NCBI RefSeq assembly: GCF_000090795.2
Contig: NW_003546455.1
Location: 13,841-77,840 of the forward strand
Direction of reading: 5' to 3'
Source: Amphimedon queenslandica
Lineage: Eukaryota > Porifera > Demospongiae > Haplosclerida > Niphatidae
Length of the DNA: 64,000 bases
The notes under the pieces were generated by a model that saw nothing but the letters and a program-made list of their open reading frames with translations, was not told the origin of the DNA and made no database searches. Both the position numbers and the translations under genes were made by a program. This document shows, piece by piece, positions 22,544 through 35,688 of the stretch (its first letter is position 1; each line of letters opens with the position of its first letter).

Positions 22544-22736
22544 TAGCTGGTTTATTTCGAGGATAAAAAATTTCGTAAATGACTCGTATCCGGAAGTTCG
22601 CGGAATTAATTTTCGCGAATTTCCACTATTCTGCCATCTTGTACCGTAATAAATTGATTTTCAAGGAATTTAATTTGCAAATCTTGAAAAATACGCGAAA
22701 TTCGCAAAATTTGTTATCCTCGAAATAAACCTGCTA
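22544..22736. mobile_element. 193-bp MITE with 23-bp terminal inverted repeats and TA duplication
   Basis: The ends (left TAGCTGGTTTATTTCGAGG..., right its complement) differ at one base over 23 bp and are flanked by TA. The insert splits a ~180-bp unit between 'gggccatacca' and 'cagtatttcaccaaaaat'. Internal sequences around 'cgcgaa' also pair with each other. Confidence 0.8.
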
Positions 22737-22979
22737 TACAGTATTTCACCAAAAATAATTTTTCATCTTTATAAATTTTTTGATACATAAACATGTATGT
22801 ATACATGTTCTTATGTTGTCTAGAAGGTTTGAGCTGATTCTGTTCAAATTCAGAATTATGATGAGTTTTTAAAGTTGAAAGGCTTGTCAACTCGTATGAA
22901 GCATCCTTTATGGCTCACTGAACATGCTGTGTGAGAATTTAGGATGAAACAAATTTTTATATAAATCAAGTACAACTAA

Positions 22980-25900
22980 TTAATTACTGGCAAACCTGTT
23001 GCTGTTTTCATTGTCACTGAAGTTCAGCTGTCTGAGAGCTTCCAGTAACTCATCAGGTGGAGGAAAATTGAGTTCATCTAGTCCAGGTAGACCTACTCCT
23101 TGATTCAGGAACTAAAAACAGAAAAATCAAGTACATGTGTACATATAATATTAAAATTTATATTTCTAAGCCACTAGAGCATAACTTGTATTAAGTTAAT
23201 TTATTTATTACTTGTTAATAGTAGTTGAAAATGCCCATATATAAGGCTCTTGATTAGGTAATTAAAATAAAGCTCCAATGAATAACTCAGCATTGAAAAA
23301 TACTTACATTTAAAGGGTCTTCTCCTTCCTTTCCTATCAGAAGTTGCATGATTCCTGGATTTCCAATAGCTAACATTTGTGGAGTTACACCATTCTCATC
23401 AGCACGGTCTGCTTTGCAATTTTTTTGTAATAAAAATTGAACAATCTCACGATGACCATTCTGGCATGCATAATGAAGTGGAGAGCGTCCATCTTCATCA
23501 GGAACATCAAGTGAAACACCAGGTATAGTTGAAAAGAACTTTACCATATCATATTGTCCAGTAAAAGCAGCTAAATGTACAGGTGTGACACCACTTGAAT
23601 CTTTAACTGTTGGATCACAATGGTGCTCATTCACTAAATACTTAGCTACCTCAAAGTGACCATCCTGTGCACTTTGATGAAGTGGTGTCCTTCCGTTTGT
23701 CGAGGAAATAGACATGTCACAGTTACCAAATGAAGCAAAAAATTTTAGTATATCAAGGCTTCCATTTCCAGCAGCAAGTTGCAAGGAACTCACACCAAAA
23801 GCTGTGTCTTTCTGGTTAAAGTCGACCTGACATTCATTAACTAGCATCTTAACAATATCAGTGTGTCCATTTTGACTGGCTCCATGTAAAGCAGTGCGAC
23901 CACTATTATCTGTATGATGTGGATCAGTTCGGGGATTAGAAATTAAGTGCTTGACAATATCAAAATGACCACACTCTGCAGCTAACTGGAGTGGTGTTAC
24001 TCTTGTCCTGTCTTCCAAATTACAGTCGGCATCATGATCATCCACAAGAAGCTTGACAATGTCAGTGCAACCATTTTGACATGCATAATGAAGGATTGAG
24101 CGCCCATGCTGATCACAAATATGTGGGTTACTGTTCGGCAGACCAGCAAGATACTTAACTAGCTTAAAATTTCCTTTTTCTCCAGACAATTGAAAAGGTG
24201 TTACACCTTTTTCATCTTTTTTCATCGGATCGGAATTGAACTTTTCAACAAGAAAACAAGCAATTTCAAAGTGACCATTTTGACAAGCATAGTGTAGTGG
24301 GATTCTCTGATGCTTATCACAGTGATTAAAATCAACCCCTTCACAGCTAGATAAGTATTCTACTATATCAAAATGTCCTGCCTCTACTGAGAGATGAGTA
24401 GGAGTTATCTTTGAGTTATCTTCCAAATTAATGTTGCAGGATTTCTGAGACACTAAAAACTTGACCATATCAGTATGCCCATCCTGACATGCATAATGGA
24501 GAGGAGTACGCCCATTTGCATCACAGTGATCAAAATGAAGTTCACAGTTTTCATCAAGGTATTTTACGATTTCAAAGTGCCCATTCGACACCATTAATTG
24601 CAATGGAGTAACTCTCTTTTTGTCTTTCTTCATTGGATCACATTTACATTCAGCTACTAAAAACTTAACTGCTTCAAAGTGTCCATTCTGTCCAGCATAG
24701 TGAAGTGGGGTTCTAAAAGTGTGGTCCAATGGATCCATGTCGACTCCAGGTTGCTGAGCCATTAGTCTCAATATTTCTGTGTGTCCATCATGAGCTGCAT
24801 TATGAACTGGAGTATGCCCTTCAGAATCCTTAAAACTCAAATCACTTTGACATTCTTGTATTAGATAACGAGAAACCTTAATACTCCCAGCTAAAGCTGC
24901 ATTGTGAAGTACAGATTCTTGTTGAGGGCCTCTAGTGTGTATAGTCTTCTTTCTCTCTGCAATGCTTGCACTCTCTAGTATCTTCTTCACTTCATCAATG
25001 TCATCTTCAATGGCTAGTGATCTTAATTTTATATTCTGAGGAAACTTATCCCTTGCATTCATCATCCATTGGTGACCCTTTTCTATAACATTAACACGTT
25101 TTCCAAGCTCAGGAATTTTTGCCTTTAGGTACTCAACAACTTTATCTCTTCGTTTAAACATTGCTATCTCAAAAGGTGTGATGCCATTCTTATCCTGACG
25201 TGTCACAGAGCAGTGTTTTTGCTCAACAAGGAACTTGACTATATCCAAATGACCTTCATCACAAGCATAGAATAAAGGAGAGCAATCACGATCATCAGTA
25301 ACATCAGGATCAATGCCTGGCAGATCAGATAAGAACTGGACAACATTAAGGTGACCACTGTTAGCTGCTAAATGTAAGCCCCTTACTCCACGATATGCTT
25401 TAGCATTAGGATCAGCACCAAACTCATTGACTAATATTTTGATAGCATTAATTTTGCCTTCCTGACAGGCACAGTGTAAAGGCTCCTGTTCTTTCACATC
25501 CTTAGCCATAACATCAACTCCATCTTGTTCACAGAGGAAACGAATTATTTCAAGGTGTCCTACAAAAGATGCCAAGTGAAGAGGTGTGACTTTGTTCTTA
25601 TCTGTGACTCCAACATTAGCTCCTTTTTCAATGAGAGCCTTCACAACATTTGGGTGGCCATTCTGTGAAGCAAAGTGTAATGGGGTACGTTTATTGTGAT
25701 CAGATACATTGGGATCACATTCATTCACTTTTAAAAGGACATACACAATCTCAGTGAATCCCTGATGTGATGCATTGTGTAGTGGAGTGTGACCATCTGA
25801 ATCAGGTTTGTTAATCTCAAAAGGACATTCATTTATTAGGTACTCAACAATGCCAAGGTGACCAGCAAATGAAGCATTGTGCAATAATGTTTCTCCTTCT

Positions 25901-28900
25901 GGGCCAAGATTTAAAGCAGCATTTGTGCCAACTTCTTGAAGAGCAACTTTCAACTCATTTAATTTACCAGTTATTGCTAGTGAGCGAATCCTCAGACCTT
26001 TAGCATCAGCACCATGTAGAAGTTTAGCCATGTTCTCCTTTCCCCACCCACCAGGGACACTATTAGACAGTTCTGCTTGGAGGAAATTAATTATCATATT
26101 ATGGCCTTTTAAAAGAGCCAACTCAAAAGGTGTGATGCCTTTTGGGTCTTTTAATAGTGCATTGCATTTCCTCTCCTTGATAAGATATTGAACAACTTCA
26201 AAATGTCCTTCTTGGCATGCATAGTGAAGAGGAGACCGCCCATGATGATCAATAATATCCGGTTCACAATCCTCCTGCTCACAAAGGAGTTTGACTGTAG
26301 GAAAAATCCCTCCTTCACAAGACAAGTGTAGAGGAGTGACATGTCCTTCCTCATTCTTTGTGGAGAGGCAGCTCATTTTACAATCATTGAGGAGATAATT
26401 GACCACTGCCACATTATTGTGTTGTGCTGCATAGTGAAGTGTTGTCCTTCCATGTTTGTCTACATGAGCTGGGTCTCCTCCATGCTTTATCAATACTTCC
26501 ATTATCTCTAGCTTCCTATTTTCAGCTGCTAACTCCAATGGAGTGACTGACTTGTTGTCTTCTGCCTTTAAATTGCATCCTTTCTCTTCCACTAAAAATT
26601 TAACAACACCCAAGTGTCCATTCTGACAAGCAAAATGAAGTGGAACACGTCCATTCTTGTCTTTCTCCTCAAGGCTACAGTTTGGTTGGTTAGCAAGGTA
26701 GCGAGCTATTTCTGTATATCCCTCATGAGCAGCAGAGTGTATTGGAGTGTGGCCATCTTCATCTTTATCATTTAGGTCATAAGAGAAAGTGTCTTGTAAG
26801 TAACGAACCATTTCAAGGTGGCCACCAAAAGAAGCTGTGTGCAATATGGTTTCATTCTGTAACCCACGTTCGTGTGCTCTGCCAGGATTTGAAGACAAGG
26901 TCTTTTTGAGCTTATCAAGGTCACCTCGAGCTGCCATGACATGAAGATCAAATCGTCCTACTCCTCTCCTAAGAGCATTTCTCAGTCTTCCCACCGGCAT
27001 GCCAAGTCCATTGAAGGATAATTGATTACCATTATTATCATTGCCATTTCCATCTTCAAGAAGATTCATATCACGAAAAGCTTTCAATACTTTCTCACTG
27101 CTAACAACAATAGCAATATCTAGTGGCTTTATACCATTGTCATCTTGTACATGTGGATCAGTTTTAGCTTCTGCAAGGAAAAGCTTGACCAATTCATCAT
27201 TAGTGGTTTGACATGCATAGTGCAGTGGTGTACGGCCAATCTTGTCTTTTTCATTAACATTTACATTTTTCTGAGAACATAAAAGTCTAGCAATTTCTGT
27301 GTGACTATTATTAGCAGCAATGTGAAGTGGGGTTACTTTATGTTTCTTTTCAACAATCGTTGGGTCAACATGACACTCTTCAAGCAAGAACTTGGCAACT
27401 TCAGTGTGACCTTGTTGACATGCACAATGTAAAGCTGTTCTCCCATCACTATCAGCTCTGTCTGGTTTAACTGATGGCTTCTCTGCCAGCAGTTTCACAA
27501 GGTGCAAGTGACCAGCATAAGCAGCAAGTTGAAAAGGAGTAGTTCCTTCATTGTCTTCGTGATCATAATAATCTTCATCCATTTTATCAAGTAAAGCCTT
27601 TATGACTGGGAGTTTTCCTTCCTCACAGGCACAATGAAGAGCCAGTCGACCATTCTCATCAGGTAGCGTAAGGTCACAGTCATTTTGTTCAGCAAGAAAT
27701 TCTATGACACTCAAATGACATCTCATTGCTGCAAGATGAATAGGAGTGTGACCATTATTGTCTTGAGTGCAAGTAGGATATTGACATTCAGTCACTAAGT
27801 ATTTAACAATATTTAAGTGTCCTGAAAATGATGCTAAATGAAGTGGAGACTCCTTGCGTGGCCCATAAGGAACATCTGAAGATGATCGAGTTGAGAGTGC
27901 TTTCTTCAAAGCTTCAAGGTGACCGTTTGCTGCAAGCATTATAATGTGCATATTACTAGCTAAAGATGGAGAACCATTTTTAGAGTTCTTATTTAAGGAA
28001 CTTTTAACAGCATCAGTTGATTTTAAAAATGTAACAACATCAAAACTACCATTAATTACTGCCACATCAAGAGGTGTAACTCCATCCTTATCTTTCCTAA
28101 GTGGGTCACATCTCTTTTCTTCCACAAGGAACTGAACAGTAGGTAAAGATTTCTTTTGACAAGCATAATAAAGTGGCGAACGATTGTATTTGTCAACACA
28201 ATCAGGAACCACTCCAGTTTGTGAGCAAAGAAATTTTACTATATCAATGTAGCCATTATTAGCCGCCAAATGGAGTGGAGTCACACAGTGCTTAAAATCT
28301 CTTTTCATGCAATCAGAATTACAATTTTCAACAAGATATTTGACTGCCTCAGTCTTGCCTTCTTGGCATGAAGCATGAAGAGCAGTACGACCACTTTGAT
28401 CAGAGCTATTCGGATTAGCTCCTTTCTCAATAAGAAATTTCAATATCCTAATGTTACCTCCTCCAGCAGCTAATTTAGCAGGAGTGATACCAGTATTATC
28501 TTCTATATCAACATTATCACATTGGAGGTCACTGACTAGAAATTCCACTGACTCATAGTGACCATTCTGAGATGCAAAATGAAGTGGAACACGACCATCA
28601 TGATCTTTTACACTTGCATTAGCATTTGGTTGAGATGAAAGGTAACGAAGAATTGAAGTATGCCCCTCATGAGCTGCATTATGAAAACAGGTGTGTCCAT
28701 CAGAGTCAACACAATTGATTGGTGAATTAGCTTCTTCTACAAGATATTTGACCACATCGAGGTGCCCTGCAAAACTAGCATTGTGAAGTGGTAATTCACC
28801 CTGAGGGCCAGTCTCAGTAACAACATGCTTACCTAGTTTGGTCACAGTTTCTTTTAGCTGTTCTAAGTTACCCTCAATGGCTAACAATCGAACAAAAAAA

Positions 28901-31900
28901 CCTTTGGAATCATGTGGCACTTTAAAAGACGTGTCTGAAATATTTAAGTTAGCAAGCTTTTCCATAGTAGAACGAGAAGTTGATGATGGAGGCTGTTTGG
29001 CAACTAAAATTTGCTTTGTTTCTTGATTACCAATTATCATGGCAAGATCTGTAGGTGTGAGACCTATAGCATCTGCAAGTGATGTGTCAGCTTGCTTCTC
29101 TTGTACAAGGAACCTAACTATCTCGGTGTTTCCTTCCTTAACAGCAAAATGCAATGGGGTCTTTTTCATCAAATCACATTCGTTGACATCACATTTCTCA
29201 AAACTACAGAGATACTTGAAGAGTTCAAGATTACCACCTGCAGCAGCTAGATGAAGACAGTTGACACTATGGAGTGTGTCTTTAAGCATGGGGTCACACT
29301 TTTTTTCATCTATTAGAAATTTCACGATTTGAAAATTGCCTTGTTGAACAGCAACATGTAATGCAGTGCGTCCATGAGAATCAGTAGCATTGCAATTAAC
29401 TAACTTATGATTACCCAAAAACTGTGCCATACTTAGGTGACCATGAAAACCAGCTAAATGAAGTGGAGTAACACCATTCTTATCAGCAACAGAAGGATCT
29501 GCATGTAGTTTTTCCACAAGACACTTCACCACATCTAAGAAACCGCCTTCTGCTCCCCTGTGGATGGCAGTGTGTGAATCTTTATCTCTGTACTCAACAT
29601 CAACGGCATCCAATTTCCCAAGAAAACAAACAATATCAGAGTGACCCTTTGCTGCAGCAAATTGGAGAGGACTTACTCCATTTGTTTTATCAGGAAGGCA
29701 TGGGTCACATTTACAATCATTAATAAGATGCTGCACTGCTTTAAGGTAACCTTCTTGGCAGGCACAATGCAAAGCACCACGACCTTTTTTGTCTGTGTGG
29801 TCTGATTGACAGGTAGAAAGAGAAGAGAGATACTCAAGAATCTCTTGATGACCATTGTATGCTGCTAACTGGTATGGAGTGGTACCTTCACTGTCTTCGT
29901 GCATGACATCACCCTCATTTCCTTCCAAAAGAAGTTTCAGCACTTCAAAATGGCCACCTTGGCAAGCATAGTGTAGAGGTATTCTACCATTCTTGTCTTC
30001 TAGTCTTATTTTACATCCATTCTGTGACATGAAAAACTGTAAAACTTTGGTGTGGCCATTATAAACTGCACATTGGACAGGGGTGTGACCATCTTTGTCA
30101 ACAGCATTGCAATCGTAAGAGCATTCAATAGCAAGATACTCAACTAGTTTTAGGTGACCTCCAAAAGCAGCTAAATGTAAAGCAGTTTCACCATTAGGGC
30201 CAGTAGGGGTTTTCTCTCCTTGTGACTTCTCCATTGCTCTCTTAAGCCCTTCCAAGTCACCATCAGCAGCATACTGAAGTAGACCAAAACTAGCTTTAAA
30301 ATTTGAAAACATGTTACGCAATTCTTGAGGTCTCTGAGCAAGGATTTTATGCATCAATGGTATACCTTTTTGAGCAGATTTTGCCCCTTTCTGCATGAGA
30401 TATGTGGCTACCTCACTGTTACCTATCATAACAGCAACATCAAATGCTGTACAACCATTGCTATCAGTAATGCTCAAATCACAATTTTTCTCCTCAACAA
30501 GGTATTTTGCAACATGAAGAAAGTTACCTTTTGCTGCACAATGCATGGGCGTGATACCAGAATCGTTCTTAACATTGACATTACATTGAGGCTGAGAACA
30601 CAAGTACTGTGTAATTGGTAGGTTACCACGTAGGGCAGCTAAGTGTAGTGGAACAATACCATGATTCTTGTCTTTCCTGTTAATGTCAGCTTTACATTCT
30701 TCAGTAAGAAACTTGACAAGATCAAGATGGCATTCTTGTACAGCATAATGAAGAGGAGTGCGTCCATGCTTGTCTAGTGCTTCTGTGTTACACAGTGGCA
30801 GCTTTCCCAGGAACATTGCAATTTCTTTCCTTCCAGCAAAAATAGCTAATTGAAACGGAGTGGTCCCATCTTTGTCTTCCAATGTGATGTCACATTCAGC
30901 CTCATTGACAAGGAACTTTACTACTAGAAGGTGATTGTTTTGACAAGCATAGTGTAGTGGTGTCCTGACATTGTCATCAACTGGATTCTTTTCACATTTG
31001 CGATCAATAAGATACCTCACAATGGGCAAGTGACCCTCATGAGAGGAGTTATGTAAAGGTGTGTGAAGCGATTTATCTTTGGCATTAATATCAGAGTGAC
31101 ATTCTTCAATGAGATGCTGGACCACATCTAGATGACCAGCGTGGCAGGCAATGTGTAGAGGGAGTTCACCACTTGGTCCAGTAGCATTTGCATCAGCTCC
31201 AGGTTTTGATAGTGCTGCTTTGAGGCGCTCTAAGTTGCCATTTGCAACAACAGAGTGCAATAGAAACTGACCAGGTAAGAATCCAGGCATGTTTGGCATA
31301 TTGGCATTGTTATTTCCTTCATCATCTGTTGCTCCAATACCTTTACAAAATTCTTGTAGGAAATTGATAACATTTGCTTCACCAACAAAACTAGCAAGAG
31401 TGAAAGGAGTCATGCCTTTCATGTCACATAGGAGAGGGTCACATTTCTTCTCTAACACTAAGAAACGAACGACGTCTGCACAGCCACTCTGACAAGCATA
31501 ATGGAGTGGTGTTCGACCATGTTTATCAGCACAGTCAGGCTGACAATCTTCAAGTGATGTGAGGTACTCTACCAGCGGCATATTACCAGACACAGCTGCC
31601 AAATGCAATGCAGTTATACCATGAGAATTATCCTCAGCCATACTATCAAAGTCACACTCTTCAATCAGGTACTTTATCACATCCATTTTACCCTCTTGTG
31701 CTGCTGCATGAAGACACGAGCGACCATTTTTATCAACAGCTTTGGGTGACTCATTTGTTGATGATATAAGGAGTTTCAATATTTCAAGGTGCCCATTACT
31801 AGCGGCTAAGTGATGAGGAAGGACTTTAGAGTTGTCAGAAGCCATTACATCAGCTCTCAGCTCATTCACAAGTACTGACACAGTCTGGAAATGTCCATTC

Positions 31901-33643
31901 TGGCTGGCATAGTGTAAAGGAGTCCTTCCTTGGTAATCTTTTGGATCAGGATTGGCCCCAGGACGATTACCAAGATAACGAACAATCAAGCTTTCACCTT
32001 CGTGTGAAGCATTGTGAAGAGGGGTGTGCCCACTCTCATCTTGAGCCGATATATCAAGCTGGCATTCTTCAACGAGATACTCAACAATGTCTAGATGTCC
32101 CGCAAATGTAGCATTGTGGAGTATTGTTTCACCTTGAGGCCCTTTGGACTCTTTAATGTCAACATCAGTCAGTGATCTAAGAGATTCCTTCAATTGGGCA
32201 AGGTTCCCTCTCACTGCTAGCATTCTTGCCACATAAGTAGAAGAATCTTTCCCTTTCAGCCATGACTTTGCCTCTGGAGGAGTAAAGACAGCATTAGGAT
32301 AGCGACTTTTGAGAAAAGATATCAATTCATTATTACCAGATCGAATAGCAACTTGGAGGGCAGTCAAACCATTAGCATCCGAGTGAGTGGGATCAACTCC
32401 TTGCTTGTCAATGAGGTAAACAGCAGACTCTTTGTTTCCCATTTCACATGCATAAAAGAGAGGAGTACGACCTTTCTTGTCTTTTAAGTGTGGATTAGCT
32501 CCTTCCAATGAACACACATACTCAATGATGGATTGGTGTCCATTATTTGCAGCTAAATGAAGTGGACTAATGCCAAAAATACCGTCAATCATATGAGGAT
32601 CACAGCTGCATTTTTCAACAAGTAACTTGAAAAGCTTCAAATTTCCTCCTTGAGCAGCAAAATGAATTGCAGCACGACCTTTGCTGTCCTTGTGACTGGG
32701 ATCCACTCCTGGAAGTTCAACTAAATACTCGACTATATCACAATTACCAGTCAAAGCTGCTACTTGAAGTGGAACACTTTTCTCAACATCTTCTGTTGAA
32801 GGATTAACATTAAACTCTTTCACAAGAAGCTTAGCTGCTTCGAACTGCTCATATTGACAAGCTCTGAAAAATGGGGTCCGACCGGTAGAATCCAAAATTT
32901 CAACGTCAGCACCCTCAAGACGGCATAAGTATTCAATAACTTCAATATGTCCTTTAGCAACTGAGAGGTGAAGTGGAGTAACGCCATTGAACTTGTCACG
33001 ACACTTTGGGTCACATCCACATTCACTAATGAGGTAACGAACTACAGATAAATGTCCTTCTTGACTGGCCACATGAAGAGCAGTGCGTCCATTACGATCA
33101 GTATGATTTGGATCCACTCTAGGCTGACCAACAAGTAGCTTTACAATATCGAGATATCCCTCATAGGACGCTAACTGAAGTGGAATAATACCTTCTTTGT
33201 CTTCTTGCATTGGATCACAGCGACCATCTTGCAACAAGGTCATAACAGTCTCATTATGGCCTCCTTTTGTTGCATAGTGAAGAGCTGAACGGCCCTCATT
33301 ATCGACTACAGATACATTGCAGTCGTTAAGTTGTACAAGGTACTTGACTATTCTGGTGTGACCTTTATGTGATGCATGAATTATAGGAGGTCGCCCTACA
33401 TCATCTAGACAATTAACATTGATATTACCATCAGTGATCAGTTCTACAACTTTATTGTAATCTCCTTTGTAACATGCTAAATGTAATGGGCTTTTAGCCA
33501 AAGCTAAACCTGATACAAGGTCACTTTCTCCAATTCCTTCTTGTTCAGCACCTGCAGCTTGTGCCATTGCTTCCATAAATTCTTGTAACATGGTAGATAA
33601 GTGGGAGAGCAATCTATCTCCTCCATTGCCACGTTGGCCGGTA
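22980..33643 (-). CDS. Giant ankyrin-repeat protein, ~3,470 residues
   Basis: A single exon from about 33643 down to 23308 encodes almost nothing but ankyrin repeats (roughly 90-100 of ~33 residues). The open frame ends in the intron after a clear donor (AAT before GTAAGTATT at 23307). The acceptor at 23112 (ctgtttttag) leads in the same phase to a 43-codon last exon, 22980-23111, ending TAA; the intron is 196 bp. I place the start at ATG 33591, giving 3428+43 residues. The frame stays open upstream to an acceptor-like 'actttatag' at 33644, so a 5' exon adding ...GQRGNGGDRLLSHLST is possible. Eight modules of ~320 residues each begin with a G-P-x-x-E-x-x-L-H signature (32129, 31165, 30188, 28797, 27850, 26851, 25891 and 24916). 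There is no signal peptide, membrane span, kinase or Death domain. It is probably a cytosolic scaffold; the ligand is unknown. Such exon size is exceptional among the spliced genes here. Confidence 0.9.
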
Positions 33644-34293
33644 CTATAAAGTATGAAATGTATCGTAACATTAGTTTAGAAATAATATGATATTCATGTA
33701 GCATAATAATACCACATTTAAACCATGTGCAATGGCTGAAGTACGTTCACTAAGGAAAAGTCAACCTCACTTTCACAAGGCACTTAAAACTACATGTAAT
33801 CAATCCTTGCTACTATCAAGTAACAAAAAATAGTAATGGCTATAGCCAATAGGCTATGTAAAAATAAAATTGGTAACACATTTTAGCATTGTAGGCAAAA
33901 TTAGCAAAGCACATTAGTACTTTGGTATCATAAAAAGTAAGGGTTTCTCTAACCATTGTGAGGTACATGTAATTTATATTAATTATAGCAAATTCAGGTT
34001 AAAATACTACAATATAGTGGAATTAAAGTAAAAATTTTTGAAACAGGGCTATAATGACAAACATCATATACTTTAAGTAGAAATGCATTGGTATAAACAA
34101 TTGTCCAAATTATTATTTAACAAATCAAGGATAAATTTACAAATCAAAAGGATAGCTTACAAATAAAAATCACAAAAAATTACAAAACAATAGAGTACAG
34201 CTAAAGTACAAATTTATCAGCGCGAGCAATTCAAACTAGAAAGCTCCCATGTAGAGTGCAGCCACACTGGAACACACGTGCAAAACAAGGAGA
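33644..34293. other. Intergenic AT-rich DNA upstream of the ankyrin exon
   Basis: Contains any upstream intron or 5' UTR of the ankyrin gene. I could not identify a convincing minus-strand first exon. Confidence 0.4.
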
Positions 34294-34310
34294 ATGTTGT
34301 GGGCCACGTG
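34275..34310. promoter_or_regulatory. Two CACGTG E-boxes
   Basis: CACGTG at 34275-34280 and 34305-34310, in a locally GC-richer stretch about 0.65 kb upstream of the ankyrin exon. This could be promoter sequence for that gene or for the weak plus-strand gene starting at 34294. Confidence 0.35.
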
Positions 34311-35449
34311 TGCTGAGCCTACGCAAGTACCCATCTATCTTGTGGATGGCAAGCAGCAGCAGGCATTAGCAGCAGCAATGACTGTAAGAACAACTGTACT
34401 ATATAAAGAAAAAAACATCTACCACCTGTTTCAGTTTAATGATGTAGGACTATCTATTATTACAGAGAGGAATTATTAGAGAGAAAAATAAAAACATAGT
34501 AGTTGCTATAAGAATCCCAATGAGGCTGTAATAATAGAAAGTAAACAGCTTATTGTTAAAACAAAACAGACAACTGCTATAGATATTGTGCATTGGAGAA
34601 GAGCTGGATCAAAAATGTACTCTTACATCTTAGCCTCTATATAAGATGATAACACAGCAAAGTAAGAGAAAGAGAATAAAAAGCCAAGAGGAAAAGAGAA
34701 AGAAAACAAGGAAAATGATAAGACAAAGGAAAAATAAGAAAGGGAAGAAAAGAGAAAGAAAACAAATGATTCTCAGGAGCAGCTGAGTAAAAAAGGAATC
34801 CAGACAAGGATTTACAATAATTCCAATTAGGTTATTAACATCACAAGTAGTAGTACCATCACCAGCAGAAATACGTGTACCACCATCAATAGAAGTACAT
34901 GTATACTGTCACCACTAGAAGTGCCTTCACTAGTATAAGTACCATTACAGTAAATTAAAGCATCACTTGTACTTGTATTAGATCAGAACAAATTAATAAT
35001 CCCAGACTCAACTGTACATAAGTGCAATGCGTGTGTATTATACATGTACATGTAGTAAAGGATACATTATCTACTCTTGGATACATGCACATGCAAGTGT
35101 GAATGCAATGAGAAATTGATTTTGATTCAATGAAAATATAGAGTTGATTTTTAACAAGATGTCTGAAACACAATGTAAAATAATATTTATAACAATAATA
35201 TCAGTATCTATTGTACATCTAAACCTCAAGTTTCACCACTATCAGAAGCATCTGCTCTACAACCATCACTGTAAGAACTATCTCATAATATCACAATAAT
35301 CAATGATTTTAATACAGCTCCTTCTGGTGCTCATAATACCTTCAACTCAAGATAAAGAAAATAATTCCAAGTTTCTGTGGGAACTGAACTTCATCCCTGA
35401 ACTGCCGCCTCCAATTGTTCCTACTCCAGTTGTTGATGCCACTCCTTGA
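34294..35449 (+). CDS. Possible small two-exon gene, unknown function
   Basis: Not recognised. Exon 1 (34294-34383) begins with ATG and encodes 30 residues ending ...LVDGKQQQALAAAMT before a good donor (GTAAGAAC). Exon 2 (35318-35449) follows an acceptor 'ttttaatacag', keeps phase 0 and encodes 43 residues rich in Leu then Pro (LNFIPELPPPIVPTP...) before TGA. The product would be 73 residues. Codon usage looks coding and phases match, but the same DNA also reads open on the minus strand and GTAAGAAC is an acceptor when inverted. Treat as a weak prediction. Confidence 0.2.
34661..34775 (+). repeat. Purine-rich tract
   Basis: About 115 bases almost entirely A and G ('agagaaagaaaac' repeated). 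Simple sequence inside the intergenic region. Confidence 0.6.
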
Positions 35450-35688
35450 TGAGAACAAATATTTATCACAAATAAAGAACAAGAGCTACTCAAGGCGCAA
35501 TTTTATAGCACTGAGATCATTACAATTGAAGAAAGGATGACATAAACTAGACAAAAAAATACACTCCATTAAGACCCAATACTTTAAATCTAATTTAATT
35601 ACAGTTCAACACTTTGAGCTATGATGTATAGAAAACCTGCATTAAAGCAACAGACGAGATGTGGACTTTCAGAGGATGTTCATAGGTT

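Larger units (their letters stand above)
20055..22920 (+). repeat. Interspersed element with ~180-bp internal tandem units (largest copy)
   Basis: Begins with 'gggtttcccacaggatttt' and ends with a 'tatgaagc...tggctcactgaacatgct' module. In between are about ten units of roughly 150-200 bp. Each unit has 'ttatgttgtgtagaaagttt' followed by 'gagctgattc', an A/T-rich stretch, 'aaagttgctc', and the palindrome-containing 'ctgtactatagtacaggg' followed by 'ctttggccaaatttc'. Unit spacing measured on the gttgtgtagaaag core: 183, 188, 201, 170, 296, 182, 182, 147. Two foreign inserts (20215 and 22544) and one local duplication (21580) interrupt it. Confidence 0.8.

Noticed and set aside
22980-23111. UBA-like domain in the ankyrin C-terminal exon
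   Set aside because: LEALRQLNFSDNE faintly recalls a UBA start, but the following conserved half is missing in both 3' models.
23287-23307. Unspliced end of the ankyrin frame (…VSIFQC)
   Set aside because: It reads through a consensus splice donor GTAAGTATT; the phase-matched exon at 22980-23111 explains the end better.
33592-33612. TTG opening of the ankyrin frame as a start codon
   Set aside because: Not a start in animals; the residues may be real coding from an upstream exon, but the start is either ATG 33591 or further upstream.
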